From: Verrucomicrobiota bacterium
GTDB taxonomy: Bacteria > Verrucomicrobiota > Verrucomicrobiia > Opitutales > Opitutaceae
Length of the DNA stretch: 64,000 bases
Assembly (NCBI GenBank): GCA_016222805.1
Contig: JACRQG010000008.1
Location: 585,253 to 649,252 of the forward strand
Direction: 5' to 3'
The translations under genes and the position numbers were made by a program. The notes beneath the pieces are model-generated. The model saw nothing but the letters and a program-made list of their open reading frames with translations, had not been told where the DNA came from and did not search any database. Positions 15,574 through 24,744 of this stretch are shown here, piece after piece (positions within the stretch are counted from its first letter, which is position 1; each line of letters opens with the position of its first letter).

Positions 15574-17706
15574 TCACAAACGCAGGCTGACGGCGACCAT
15601 CAGGGAGTGAATCCCTCCCGATAGCACCGGATACGCGGCGTCATCGTAATTGTCGTAGCGATAGGCGACCCGGAGTTGGCGGTCCTTCGTCAGCTGCCAG
15701 CGGGCGCCGAGTTCGAGCGTGTGCAGGACATTGTCGAGCGTGTCGTCGATCGCGTGCAACTGCCGGGCGACGTACCCGCTCGCCAGTTCGCCGTCCGCCT
15801 TCGACCACTCATAGGCCCACGTGAGTTTGACCTCCTTGCTGGCAGCGTAGTCACCCCCGACCGCCAGCAGGTAGTGGTCGACCACTGAGCCGACGGTGTC
15901 GCGCAGCGCGAAGGACGTGGTCGCTTCGAAACGACGCCGGCTGCTCTCGAAGAACAGCACGCTGGCATCCAGGCGGGTCCAGTCGAGGCCCACATGCACA
16001 CTGCTCTCCTTGCTGGGCTGGCAACTGACCGCCGCACCGGCAGACTGCACCGTGCTGCTCAGATCCTGTTGATAGGTGATCGGGGCGGTGACCGCCTTGT
16101 CCGTCAGCCGGCCCAGATCGTTTTCACGGTCCTTGAGACTGTAGTAGCTGCTGAAGACGGTGCCGCTCGGAGCGGTGTAGCCCAGGACAGCTTTCAAGCC
16201 CAGGGCACCGCTCGGCTCGGTGACCAGACCGGTGCGGTCGGCCCAGGCATAGGACGAGGTCAACCGCAGCGTGAGACCGCGCAGGTTCAGCGCACTCCAG
16301 CGGGCATAGAGCTCGTCGGCGTCGGTGTCGCCGCGGTAGTTCGAAACTCCCTGGGTGATACCCGAGGCGTGGTAGGTCAGATCGCGGCTCTTGTCCTCGC
16401 CCTTCCAGCCCAGGGCAAACGAGGAACCCAGGCCGTGCGGACGAAACACCGCCGCCAAGCCGTAGTTTACCGCCTCGAGGCGGTTCAGTCGCGTCCCCAG
16501 TCGTTCCGATTCGGCCGCGTTGAGGAGCCCGGCGACTGGGAAACTGGAGTCGTTGTCACGTTGGCCGAAACGGAAGTGCCCCTGCAGGGTGACCGCGGGA
16601 GTGACACCAGCATCGATGTCCAGGTTGGCATGCTGGGTCTTGATCTTGCCGACGTTGAAACCAAAACGCGTCTGGGGCACCGTGAAGGTGTCCTGTTTCA
16701 GATCTGTCCGGGCATAGCCGGCGGCCACCTGGGTGGAGCCAAACGTCCGGTTCACCCGCAGGGCATGGCTGGTCAGACTCGAGTCGGGGTTGAAGCCCAG
16801 CGGCCGATCCTGATCGGCGGTCGGGTTGTAGAAGTAGGGTGCGACGAGGGGAATGTCGCGATGACGGTAATCCCGGGCGCGGTTGTCGAAACCCTCCGTG
16901 AAGCCGGTATAGGCGAGGTTGACGACCTTCCCGGGCGAGGTGGTGAGGTTCCAGGTCACGCGGTTCATGTTCTCGTCCACGTTCTGTGTCATGCCGCGCC
17001 AGCGCTGGAGCACGAAGTCGTTGGTCGGCGCCACCGGGGCCTTCTGCACGTCACTGCCGCCGAGCACGTAGGTGAGCCGGCGTTTTCCGTAGCGCAGGTA
17101 CCCGTCGAAGTTCACCGCGATCGTGGTGCCGCCGCCGAGGATTCCGGGCTTGAGCGAGAAGCCCAGGCCGTAGTCGAAGCGGTTCACGTGGTAGAGCGTG
17201 CGGTCGGTGTCGCGATTGAATTGCGCGGCGTACCCGGAGGCGGTGTTGGTCGATCCCGCCGGAAAATAGGACGGATCGGTTCCGCCGGGAACCACGTTGG
17301 GCGAGAAGTAGTGGTCAAGCCCGCCGGATGAGCGACGGAAGAAGTCGTAGGTCGCGCCCAGCCGGAACTGCTCCGTGTCCCACTGGGCCTGGCCGCCGTG
17401 GCGGTACTGACCCTCGCCCCAGCGCTTGACCGTGAGGGTGCGTTTGTCGTCGGGCTGGTACTTCAGGTCGACGTCGAGGTCGAGGTAGACTCCGGACCGC
17501 ATGTCACCGGACCAGCCGCGCTGGGCGCGGTAGCGTTCGAGAAAGCTGGTCCGATCGGCATCGACCCCGTCGAACTGGTCAAACAGCACGGCCTTCACCG
17601 TGACTTCCCCGGAGAGCGGGTCGGCGGGCGGCTGGGCCGCGGCGGCCGAAGGCAGGAGGCTGGCGATTCCGGCCAGCGTGAGAACAGGAAGAAAGTTGGT
17701 CTTCAT
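15574..17706 (-). CDS. MtrB/PioB family outer-membrane beta-barrel (porin of a cytochrome conduit)
   Basis: 710 aa with a signal peptide at 1-24 (ending SAAAAQ). The remainder is long amphipathic beta strands with alternating aromatic/charged residues and a final strand ending VAVSLRL. The order and the phrases SGEVTVKAVLFDQFDGVDAD and QLRVAYRYDNYDD are typical of MtrB/PioB porins that sheath a multihaem cytochrome. The length equals that of known members (about 700). The paired N-terminal CxxC seen in Shewanella MtrB is not present. It lies 18 bp downstream of the multihaem cytochrome gene on the same strand, so the two form an operon and probably one outer-membrane complex. Confidence 0.85.
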   Translation of the reverse strand: MKTNFLPVLTLAGIASLLPSAAAAQPPADPLSGEVTVKAVLFDQFDGVDADRTSFLERYRAQRGWSGDMRSGVYLDLDVDLKYQPDDKRTLTVKRWGEGQYRHGGQAQWDTEQFRLGATYDFFRRSSGGLDHYFSPNVVPGGTDPSYFPAGSTNTASGYAAQFNRDTDRTLYHVNRFDYGLGFSLKPGILGGGTTIAVNFDGYLRYGKRRLTYVLGGSDVQKAPVAPTNDFVLQRWRGMTQNVDENMNRVTWNLTTSPGKVVNLAYTGFTEGFDNRARDYRHRDIPLVAPYFYNPTADQDRPLGFNPDSSLTSHALRVNRTFGSTQVAAGYARTDLKQDTFTVPQTRFGFNVGKIKTQHANLDIDAGVTPAVTLQGHFRFGQRDNDSSFPVAGLLNAAESERLGTRLNRLEAVNYGLAAVFRPHGLGSSFALGWKGEDKSRDLTYHASGITQGVSNYRGDTDADELYARWSALNLRGLTLRLTSSYAWADRTGLVTEPSGALGLKAVLGYTAPSGTVFSSYYSLKDRENDLGRLTDKAVTAPITYQQDLSSTVQSAGAAVSCQPSKESSVHVGLDWTRLDASVLFFESSRRRFEATTSFALRDTVGSVVDHYLLAVGGDYAASKEVKLTWAYEWSKADGELASGYVARQLHAIDDTLDNVLHTLELGARWQLTKDRQLRVAYRYDNYDDAAYPVLSGGIHSLMVAVSLRL

Positions 17707-17724
17707 GGGTGGACGATGGCGGGG

Positions 17725-18483
17725 TTAGTAACGCAGGTGCTGATCCTGGCTGCTGCCGTGGATCTGGCTGTGACAGCTCGTGCAATCGCGCAGGACCGCC
17801 GCGCTGAACGGGGTGCCGGTCGCGTTGGCGCCGGTCTGCCCATGCCGGTTGTTCGGCAGGCTGTGGCACTGCAGGCACAACATCGGCTGGCTCATCGTCA
17901 GCAGCTTTCGCAGCGGCGAGCCGTGCGGGTGGTGGCAATTGGTGCAGTTCTCCACGGCCGGCCCATGTTCAAAGGCATGCGGGCCCCGCATCGCCTGGTG
18001 GCAGGACGTGCACGTGGCGTTGGTGCTCGTGAGCGTCGCCTGCTTGCTGCCATGCGCGGCGTGGCAGCTCGTGCAACCCACGACGCCTTCCCGGAGGGGA
18101 TGATGCGACGCCATGCTGAACCGCGCCTGCACCTCCTGGTGGCACGACGCGCAGGCCTGCGCACCCTTGACGATGGTGCCGGACTCGCCGCCGGACTTCA
18201 CGTGCAGCGACGCCGGGCCGTGGCACGACTCGCAGCCTTGTTCGGGCGTGCGCGCCTTGTTCGCATGGCCCATCAAGCCCGCGTGGGTGCGGTCGTAGAA
18301 CTGCGTCGTGATGTTCTCGTGGCATTCGACGCAGCCGGCGGAGCCGACGAACGTCGCCCCCGGGACCGACGGAATCGAAGTCACGGTTCCCGTCGTCATC
18401 ACGCAAGAGACCAGCAGCAGTCCCCAGGCGGCGGCTCCTCCGAAAAGGAGATAGTTAGCAACACAACGCGTGCGTTGTTTCAT
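17725..18483 (-). CDS. DmsE/MtrA-like octahaem c-type cytochrome lipoprotein
   Basis: 252 aa. The N-terminus is a lipoprotein signal with lipobox LLVSC (Cys27). Eight CxxCH haem sites begin at residues 51, 84, 111, 137, 158, 180, 203 and 234. The contexts match DmsE/MtrA decahaem proteins: GCESCHGPASLHV is haem 2, CASCHQEVQARFSMASHHPL is haem 5, GPHAFEHGPAVENCTNCH leads to haem 8 and CTSCHSQIHGS is haem 10. By this comparison haems 3 and 4 are missing and about 30-40 residues are deleted between haems 2 and 5. The protein would carry electrons across the outer membrane inside the adjacent MtrB-like porin. No outer MtrC-type or inner CymA-type partner is in the window. Confidence 0.85.
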   Translation of the reverse strand: MKQRTRCVANYLLFGGAAAWGLLLVSCVMTTGTVTSIPSVPGATFVGSAGCVECHENITTQFYDRTHAGLMGHANKARTPEQGCESCHGPASLHVKSGGESGTIVKGAQACASCHQEVQARFSMASHHPLREGVVGCTSCHAAHGSKQATLTSTNATCTSCHQAMRGPHAFEHGPAVENCTNCHHPHGSPLRKLLTMSQPMLCLQCHSLPNNRHGQTGANATGTPFSAAVLRDCTSCHSQIHGSSQDQHLRY

Positions 18484-18899
18484 GGGTTGTCAGGGTTTTG
18501 GGTTGATCGGCGCGCGGTTCGCAGCCAGCGCCGGAGTGCCGCCACAGTAGGGACCGCCCCGCGAACCGCCTGCGCAGATCTTGTCCAAAGCCGGATGGAT
18601 CTTGGGATATCTTCGCGGCGCGACGTCGACCTCAACGCCCTCAAGTCGTGCAACGCGACGGCGCCCCCGGCGAATTCGACGCGAGACCGGCGCGCGGTCT
18701 GTACAAAATGTCAGGAATCCGCACCGCCCACAGAATCCACGGAACAGGCGGCGTGGACGGCTTCCGCTTCTTCCGGGTGTTCCGCGGGCCGACCTGCCTT
18801 GGCCTTGGGTGGCGGCTCCGATCCGCGGTGAGAAAACTCGGCCAGGGGCCGGCCGGGTTTCCACGTTTCACGCCGTGCCCCGTTGGCGGCGCGGGCTGC
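18484..18899. other. Gene-free spacer with degenerate inverted repeat
   Basis: The space lies between the cytochrome start and the end of the AraC gene. It must hold the promoter of the cytochrome-porin operon (no clear -10/-35 or other box seen). Around 18728-18790, ACAGAATCCACGGAACA and TGTTCCGCGGGCC form an imperfect inverted repeat resembling a decayed copy of the CACGAA-type element described at 32459. No convincing open frame is present. Confidence 0.5.
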
Positions 18900-19748
18900 C
18901 TAGGCCTGCGTCCGCCGGTAGCTCACCGGCGGCTGGCCGAAGTGGCGGCGGAAGACGCGGGAGAAGTAGAACGGGCTGGCGAAGCCGCAGGCCTCCGCGA
19001 TCTCCGTCACATTCTTGGCCGTGCCGGCGAGGAGCTGGCAGGCGAGCTGCAGGCGCCGCTCGTTCAGCCACGCCATCGGCCGCAGCCCCGTCTCCCGCTT
19101 GAAGACCCGGCCGAAATACACCGGGTGCAGCCCCACCGCGCGCGCCCAGGCCGGCAGTGTGATCACCTCCGCCAGGCGCGCATGGGCCCAGGTCTCCGCC
19201 TCCAGGATCTTCTCCACCACCCCGCGCTCCTCGAGGTAGGCCCCGCCGCGCGGCGGCCGCAGCCGATCCATCACGAAGGCCAGCCACTGGAAGAGGGCGC
19301 CGTTGATCCGCAGCTCGCGAAAGGGCGAATCGCTCGCCAGCGCCGCCCGCACTTTTTCAAACTCCCGCACGTATTCCTCGGGATCGGGCCAGACGTAGCG
19401 GCGGCGGAATTTCCGGTAGAGCAGCGCGTTGGCCCGGCCGCCCTCCTCGAAGGCGAGCGACACGCTCAGGCTGAAATGCGGGCGGGCCGGATCGTGCCCG
19501 AAGGAGAACGCGTCGCCGCCCTTCACCACCAGGAGGTCCCCGGGGCCCAGTTCCCAGCGGCGGCCGTTGACGACCGCCCAGCAGGTGTTCCGCTCCACGA
19601 AGAAGAACGACACCATGTCCGCCGCCAGCCGCGACGGCTCGACCTTCCAGTCCGGCGTGCCCGCGAAGCGGTCGAACCAGTGCAGGCGCACCCCAAGGTT
19701 GGCCTCGTGCACCAGCCGCCAGTCGTGGTGATAGGGGAGCCAGGCCAT
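18900..19748 (-). CDS. AraC family transcriptional regulator
   Basis: 282 aa. Residues 1-140 form a cupin-like effector domain (LAADMVSFFFVERNTCWAVV, LGPGDLLVVKGGDAF). Residues about 180-280 carry the double helix-turn-helix of AraC/XylS proteins: HPVYFGRVFKRETGLRPMAW, then NVTEIAEACGFASPFYFSRV and FRRHFGQPPVSYRR. It is divergent from the sodium/solute symporter operon with 146 bp between, so it very likely controls that operon in response to a sugar or its derivative. The inducer is unknown. Confidence 0.9.
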   Translation of the reverse strand: MAWLPYHHDWRLVHEANLGVRLHWFDRFAGTPDWKVEPSRLAADMVSFFFVERNTCWAVVNGRRWELGPGDLLVVKGGDAFSFGHDPARPHFSLSVSLAFEEGGRANALLYRKFRRRYVWPDPEEYVREFEKVRAALASDSPFRELRINGALFQWLAFVMDRLRPPRGGAYLEERGVVEKILEAETWAHARLAEVITLPAWARAVGLHPVYFGRVFKRETGLRPMAWLNERRLQLACQLLAGTAKNVTEIAEACGFASPFYFSRVFRRHFGQPPVSYRRTQA

Positions 19749-19894
19749 GGTTGAAAAAATGCATAACTCCGGCGGCCGGTGTGCATGTCAATTCTTTCGC
19801 ACTTTGCCCACACTGGGACCGTGCCCCGCCCGACCCCGCCGCCGCCCTCCCCCCGCCGCACCCGCCCCGTGCGCCGGCGTGGGCCCGCCGCCGC

Positions 19895-21508
19895 ATGACG
19901 ACGACCGCCCTCGTCCTCTTCGCCCTGTACCTGGCGCTCAACGTCGGCCTCGGCCTCTGGGTGGCGCGGCGCCGGGAGGCCACCCCGCGCAGCTACTTCC
20001 TCGCGGGGGAAGGACTGCCCTGGTACGCGATCGGCGGGTCGATCATCGCGGCCAACATCAGCACCGAGCACTTCATCGGGATGGTCGGCATCGCCTACGC
20101 GGTCGGCTTCGTCGTGGCGCAGTGGGAGTGGGGCAACGTCATCACGTTCTCCGCCCTGATCTGGATCTTCCTCCCCTTTTATCTCCGCGGCGGGCTCTAC
20201 ACCATGCCCGAGTTTCTCGAGCGGCGGTACAACGCGCACTGCCGCTACTTCTATGCCGTCTGCTGCCTCGTGCTGTGGATTGTCGCCCAGCTCGCCGTGG
20301 TGCTGCTGGCCGGCGCCAAGGCGATGCGCGGCATGTTCGACTGGGACGAGACCGCGACGATCCTCGGCCTCGCCGCCCTCGCCGGCAGCTACACCATCTA
20401 CGGCGGCCTGCGCTCCGTCGCCTGGACTGATTTCCTGCAGTTTCTCGTCATGCTGGCCGGCGGGCTCCTCGTCGCCGGCGCCGGCCTCGCGCGCGTGGGC
20501 GGACTTGAGGCGCTGATGACCAGCGCCCCGGAGAAGTTCCGGATGATCTACCCGATCACCGACCCCGATTACCCGTGGCTCGGCGTGTGGACGCTCTTCC
20601 TCTCCGTTGGCATCTGGTACAACTGCACCAACCAGTTCATCGTGCAGCGCTGCCTCGGGGCGCGCAGCGAGTGGGACGCCCGCATGGGGGTCGTGTTCGC
20701 GGGGTTCATCAAGATCCTGCTGCCGCTGCTCGTGGTCCTGCCGGGCATCATCGCTTTCCGGCTCTATCCGGGGCTGGCCGACAAGGACCTCGCCTTCCCC
20801 ACGCTCGTGCGCGAGCTGCTGCCGGCCGGGCTCGGCGGGATCATCATCGCCGCCCTCGCCAGCGGCATCCTCTCTCATGTGAGTTCGGTCCTGAACTCGA
20901 GCAGCACGGTCTTCACCATGGACCTCTATCGCCCGTTGATCGGGCGGGACCGCGACGAAGCCCACCTGGTGGCGGTGGGGCGCTGGAGCGCCTTTGCGAT
21001 CCTCGCGATCGCCACGCTGCTCGCGTGGTGGTTCACCCGGCAGAAGCTCGGGGTGTTCGACGTGATCCAGAACGTCGGCGCCTGGGTCGCCGCTCCGGTC
21101 GCCGCGCTCTTTCTCGTCGGCATCCTCTGGGGTCGCGCCACGGCGGCCGCGGCCACCTTTGTCCTCTGGTTCGGATTTCCGTTCACCGCTTTCGTCGAGT
21201 ACGGGCTGTTCAAGCACGTCGCCGCGCTGCGCTCCTTCGACAACTGGCTGAACCGCACGTTCGTGGTCTGGGCCACCTGTGTGATCGCCCTCGTGGTGGT
21301 GTCGCTCTTCACGCGCGCGCCCGATCCGGCGCGTCTCGCTGGGATCATCTGGAGCCCGCGGATGGCGGCGCTCCCGGAGGCGGAGCGGGCCCGGTACGGC
21401 GGCTGGCGGAGCCTCACGCTCTGGTGGGCGCTTTTCGCCGCCATCGTGACCGTGCTCTACCTCTACCTCCTGCACTTCCAGTTCTTCGGCCCCGGACGGG
21501 GTCGGTGA
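19895..21508 (+). CDS. Sodium:solute symporter family (SSS) transporter
   Basis: 537 aa with about 13 predicted membrane helices. Family marks are YFLAGEGLPWYAIGGSIIAANIS near the N-terminus (shown as a landmark), the YGGLRSVAWTDFLQ segment of helix 5-6 and NCTNQFIVQRCLGARSEWDAR. The sodium-site region LASGILSHVSSVLNSSSTVF is also present. It resembles the sugar/inositol branch (SGLT-like). It is the first gene of an operon (transporter, aminotransferase, kinase, isomerase, amidohydrolase), and the gap to the next gene is 4 bp. The ATG at 19895 puts helix 1 directly at the N-terminus; an upstream in-frame ATG would add a Pro/Arg-rich leader and is unlikely. It probably imports the operon's substrate with sodium. 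Confidence 0.88.
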   Translation: MTTTALVLFALYLALNVGLGLWVARRREATPRSYFLAGEGLPWYAIGGSIIAANISTEHFIGMVGIAYAVGFVVAQWEWGNVITFSALIWIFLPFYLRGGLYTMPEFLERRYNAHCRYFYAVCCLVLWIVAQLAVVLLAGAKAMRGMFDWDETATILGLAALAGSYTIYGGLRSVAWTDFLQFLVMLAGGLLVAGAGLARVGGLEALMTSAPEKFRMIYPITDPDYPWLGVWTLFLSVGIWYNCTNQFIVQRCLGARSEWDARMGVVFAGFIKILLPLLVVLPGIIAFRLYPGLADKDLAFPTLVRELLPAGLGGIIIAALASGILSHVSSVLNSSSTVFTMDLYRPLIGRDRDEAHLVAVGRWSAFAILAIATLLAWWFTRQKLGVFDVIQNVGAWVAAPVAALFLVGILWGRATAAAATFVLWFGFPFTAFVEYGLFKHVAALRSFDNWLNRTFVVWATCVIALVVVSLFTRAPDPARLAGIIWSPRMAALPEAERARYGGWRSLTLWWALFAAIVTVLYLYLLHFQFFGPGRGR

Positions 21509-21512
21509 GATC

Positions 21513-23102
21513 ATGAGCGGATCGATGCTGCATTCCCCGAACCCGTTTGTCCCGGTCACCGCCTCGCTCGCGGACCTCGCGGGCGCGCCTTACGCGGAAG
21601 CCGTGGCCCAGGCCCGCGCCGCGCTGACCGGCGAGCCGATCGCGCCGTTGCTGGCGCTCGCCCACCAAGCGGTGGAGTTCCTGCCCGCCGCGTTCCTGGC
21701 GCGTCAGCACCAGCTGCTCGACCGGATCGGCCGGCCCCTGGCGCCGGCGCTCCCCGGTGCGTCCGCCAGCGGAGCACCGACCCGGATGTTTCACGCCGCC
21801 AGCCAGCCGGCGCTGGCTCCGCTCAGCGCCCTTGGGGTGGTCCGCGTGGGCGAGGATGGCCGCGCCTTCTTCATCGCCAAGAGCGAGCATTACCACACGC
21901 CGCTGGGCCACGGTTTTCCCGGCTACACGCTGCTCGACCATGCCCGGCGCCTGGGGATTCCCAATGCCACCCACAACAACACGCGCGGGCATCTGACCCG
22001 GCGGCTCGAGGAGGAACTCGTGGCCGCCGCCAACGGGTTCGACCCCGCCGACTCGGCGGCGCTTGGCGCCCTGCGCGATCGGGCGGAGCCCGGCCTCTGC
22101 AACCGCGTGCTCAACCTCGAGACCGGCAGCCTCGCCGTCGAAGCCGCGCTGAAGATGATCCTCGCGCGCTTTCACTGCCTCGACCCGGCGAGCCCGGTGC
22201 CGCCATACGCGGGCCGCGGGCCGGTGTTGCTGGTCATGGGCGACGACGCCGGCGCCCCCACCGGAAACTACCACGGCACCACCGTGCTGGCGCAGACGCT
22301 GCGGGGCATGTGGCCCGACTTCGCAGCCGCGGCCGGCCAGTCGGGTCTCTACCGCATTCGACCGATCCGGCCGAACTGCACTGCCGACCTCGACGCGGCC
22401 TTCGCCTCCGTCGACGACGGCCGCCACCGGATCGCCGGCTTTTTCCACGAAATCGTGATGATGAACTACGGCGCACGCCTGCTGCGGCCCGAGTTCCTGC
22501 GGCACGCCTATGAACTCTGCCGGCGGCACGACGTGCCGGTCGTAGCCGACGAGATCCAGTCCTGCCTGTGGCACCATGAGTTTTTTCTCCACCGCGAGTA
22601 CGGTCTAACGCCGTCGTTCATCGCCGTCGGCAAGGGCTTTCCCGGCGGCGAGTACCCCGCCTCGCGGCTGATCTTCAGCGCCGCCTACGACTGCCTGCCG
22701 CAGTTCGGCGCCCTCGTGACCAACGGGCAGGAGGAACTGGCCTCCCTCGCCTACCTCGTGACGATGCGATGGGCCCGGGCCAACGCGGCGGTCACGCGGG
22801 CGCTGGGCGACCTCTACGAAGCGCGCCTGCGCGAACTGGCCGCCCGCCAGGCGGACCAAATCGCCGCGGTGGAGGGGCGGCGCCACCTCGCCGCGCTTTG
22901 CTTCCATTCCCTCGCAACCGCCAAGGCCTTTGTGCGGCGCCTGCTCGCCCGCGGCCTGGATGTGAGCGCGCAAACCTACAAGGCCGACTGCCCGCCGGCG
23001 GTGCTGACCAAGCTCCCGCTCCTCACCACGGCCCCGATGATCGACTTCGTTCTGGCGCAGCTGCGCGCGGCGCTACGGGAGGAAACCACGACCGATGTTT
23101 AG
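21513..23102 (+). CDS. Class III PLP-dependent aminotransferase
   Basis: 529 aa, with about 90 extra N-terminal residues compared with typical class III enzymes. PLP-site features: NLETGSLAVEAALKM in place of the usual 'SGxEAxExA', and GNYHGTT. The Asp-containing VVADEIQSCLWHHEFF is followed by the Schiff-base Lys in FIAVGKGFPGGEYPASRL. It would transfer an amino group to or from a carbonyl, or act as an aminomutase like GSA aminomutase. It starts 4 bp after the symporter stop. An aminotransferase inside a sugar isomerase/kinase operon suggests an amino-sugar or amino-polyol substrate, which is inference only. Confidence 0.82.
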   Translation: MSGSMLHSPNPFVPVTASLADLAGAPYAEAVAQARAALTGEPIAPLLALAHQAVEFLPAAFLARQHQLLDRIGRPLAPALPGASASGAPTRMFHAASQPALAPLSALGVVRVGEDGRAFFIAKSEHYHTPLGHGFPGYTLLDHARRLGIPNATHNNTRGHLTRRLEEELVAAANGFDPADSAALGALRDRAEPGLCNRVLNLETGSLAVEAALKMILARFHCLDPASPVPPYAGRGPVLLVMGDDAGAPTGNYHGTTVLAQTLRGMWPDFAAAAGQSGLYRIRPIRPNCTADLDAAFASVDDGRHRIAGFFHEIVMMNYGARLLRPEFLRHAYELCRRHDVPVVADEIQSCLWHHEFFLHREYGLTPSFIAVGKGFPGGEYPASRLIFSAAYDCLPQFGALVTNGQEELASLAYLVTMRWARANAAVTRALGDLYEARLRELAARQADQIAAVEGRRHLAALCFHSLATAKAFVRRLLARGLDVSAQTYKADCPPAVLTKLPLLTTAPMIDFVLAQLRAALREETTTDV

Positions 23103-23112
23103 CGCCACTGCC

Positions 23113-23206
23113 TGTCGGCGGGGCGGCCCCGCCCCGCGCCTTTCGGCCACGCCGCTGGTTTTGCTGCGACACGTCTTTCCCGCGGGGCGGGGTCGCCCCG
23201 CCTACA
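23113..23206. repeat. Dispersed palindromic repeat, family A (paired copy)
   Basis: TGTCGGCGGGGCGGCCCCGC at one end and GCGGGGTCGCCCCGCCTACA at the other: two inverted units about 50 bp apart, each itself a GC hairpin. It fills the only real gap (139 bp) in the operon, between aminotransferase and kinase, and could lower or tune expression downstream. Confidence 0.8.
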
Positions 23207-23241
23207 AATTCCAAACGCGATAGGATCCAGGATTTCCCCGC

Positions 23242-24744
23242 GTGTACCTCGGTCTCGACATCGGCACCACCACCCTCAAGGCGGCAGCTTACGACGCCCG
23301 CCGCGGGAGGCGGCTCGCCCACGCCAGCATCCCGCTCGCGCTGCGCACCGATGCCACCGGACGGCGCGAACAGGATCCGGCCGCCCTGGTGGCGGCGCTC
23401 ACCACGGTCCTCGCCACCGTGCGCCGCCGCTGCGGACGCCGCTGGAGCACCCTGCAGGGCATCGGACTGGCCGCGCAGGGCGGCAGCACCCTGGTGGTGG
23501 ATCGCGCGACGGGCCGGCCGCATTCGCCGCTGATCCTGTGGAACGACACGCGGGCCTTCGCCCACTTTCACCGCCTCGCCGCCACGCTGCCTCCGCACTG
23601 GTGGCGCTCGTTTTCCCGACGCGACGAGCCGGCGATGGGCCTCGCCCGAGCCTGCTGGCTGCGCGACCGCAATCCGCGCCTGCTCGAGGGCGACCGCCTG
23701 CTGGTGGGCCTCGGTGAGTACGTCTTTTTTCTGCTGACGGGTCTCTGGCGCCAGGATCCGTGTCACGCCCTGCAATCGGGCTGCTACGACGGCCCCGGCA
23801 ACCGGCTGACCACGCGCCCGCTCCGGCGGCTCGGTCTCGCGCCGACGCTGGCTGCGCCGCTGCGCTCCGGCCATGACCCGCAGCCGGGATCCGCGGCGGC
23901 GGCCCGGCGCTTTGCCTTGCCGGCGGGAGTTCCGGTCGCCGGCCCCTACAACGACCACGAGGCCGGCTTCGCCTCAATCCTGCACGCGTCGGCGCGCCCA
24001 CTCGCCGCCTCGCTCGGCACGGCCTGGGTCGGAAACTTCGCCCTGGCGGACGCGTCGCGGGGGCGTTCTCCCTTCCAGCTCTGCGTGCCCGCGCCGGACG
24101 GAAACGGCTGCCAGGTGATCCAGCCGCTGATGACCGGCAACGTGACCCTTGAATGGGCCGAGGCTAACTTGCTCGACGCCACGCCCGGCCGCGCGGAGGC
24201 GCACCGTGGCGCCGTCCTGCGCCGGCAGTTGCTCCCTCCTGCCGGACTCACGGCCCTGCCGTGGCTCAACCGCCCCCATCCTCTGAAACCCTCCGTCATC
24301 GGTGGGGCGGGTTTTTTCGGCGCCGGTCCGGCCACCACGCGCGAGGATCTGTACCGCGCCTTGGCGGCAGGCATGGTCTTCGAGTTTGGCCGGGTGTTTG
24401 CACCGGTGCGGGAAGGCCGCGCCGTCGACTCCCTCGTACTGTGCGGAGGTCGCGCGGCCAGTCCGGCGCTCCGCGCCCTCTTTGCCGCGGTCTGGGTGCC
24501 GCACCCGGTTTTCGCGGTGGTGGAGCCTGCCTTCATGGGCACCCGGGGCGCGCTGCTCGCCTTCGACCGCCAGCTGGCTCGCGCGTCTGTCGCGCCCGTG
24601 GACAGGTCGCGCCTGCCGGAGGTCGGCGCCATCGAAGCCGCGCGGGAGCTCTATCACGCGGCTTTCACCCGCTTCTGCGGGCAGGTTCCGGCCGGGGCCG
24701 CCTATCAGCTCCTGCCGCCGCCCCGTCCTTCTTCCGCTCCATGA
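23242..24744 (+). CDS. FGGY family carbohydrate kinase
   Basis: 500 aa from a GTG; an AGGA lies about 11 bases upstream. The N-terminal ATPase lobe opens YLGLDIGTTTLKAAAYDA, with GIGLAAQGGS and PLILWNDTRA following. The second lobe has AGPYNDHEAGF (catalytic Asp region), SLGTAWVGNFA and the C-terminal LCGGRAASPALRALFAAVW adenosine site. FGGY kinases phosphorylate ketoses, polyols or inositol-like rings with ATP. The gene overlaps the AraA-like isomerase by 4 bp, so the likely substrate is the ketose that the isomerase makes, as in ribulokinase. At about 500 residues it is shorter than AraB. Confidence 0.9.
   Translation: MYLGLDIGTTTLKAAAYDARRGRRLAHASIPLALRTDATGRREQDPAALVAALTTVLATVRRRCGRRWSTLQGIGLAAQGGSTLVVDRATGRPHSPLILWNDTRAFAHFHRLAATLPPHWWRSFSRRDEPAMGLARACWLRDRNPRLLEGDRLLVGLGEYVFFLLTGLWRQDPCHALQSGCYDGPGNRLTTRPLRRLGLAPTLAAPLRSGHDPQPGSAAAARRFALPAGVPVAGPYNDHEAGFASILHASARPLAASLGTAWVGNFALADASRGRSPFQLCVPAPDGNGCQVIQPLMTGNVTLEWAEANLLDATPGRAEAHRGAVLRRQLLPPAGLTALPWLNRPHPLKPSVIGGAGFFGAGPATTREDLYRALAAGMVFEFGRVFAPVREGRAVDSLVLCGGRAASPALRALFAAVWVPHPVFAVVEPAFMGTRGALLAFDRQLARASVAPVDRSRLPEVGAIEAARELYHAAFTRFCGQVPAGAAYQLLPPPRPSSAP

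Noticed and set aside
18648-19754. Plus-strand frame overlapping the AraC gene
   Set aside because: Its sequence is an Arg/Pro/His/Glu-rich antisense shadow of a clear AraC regulator.
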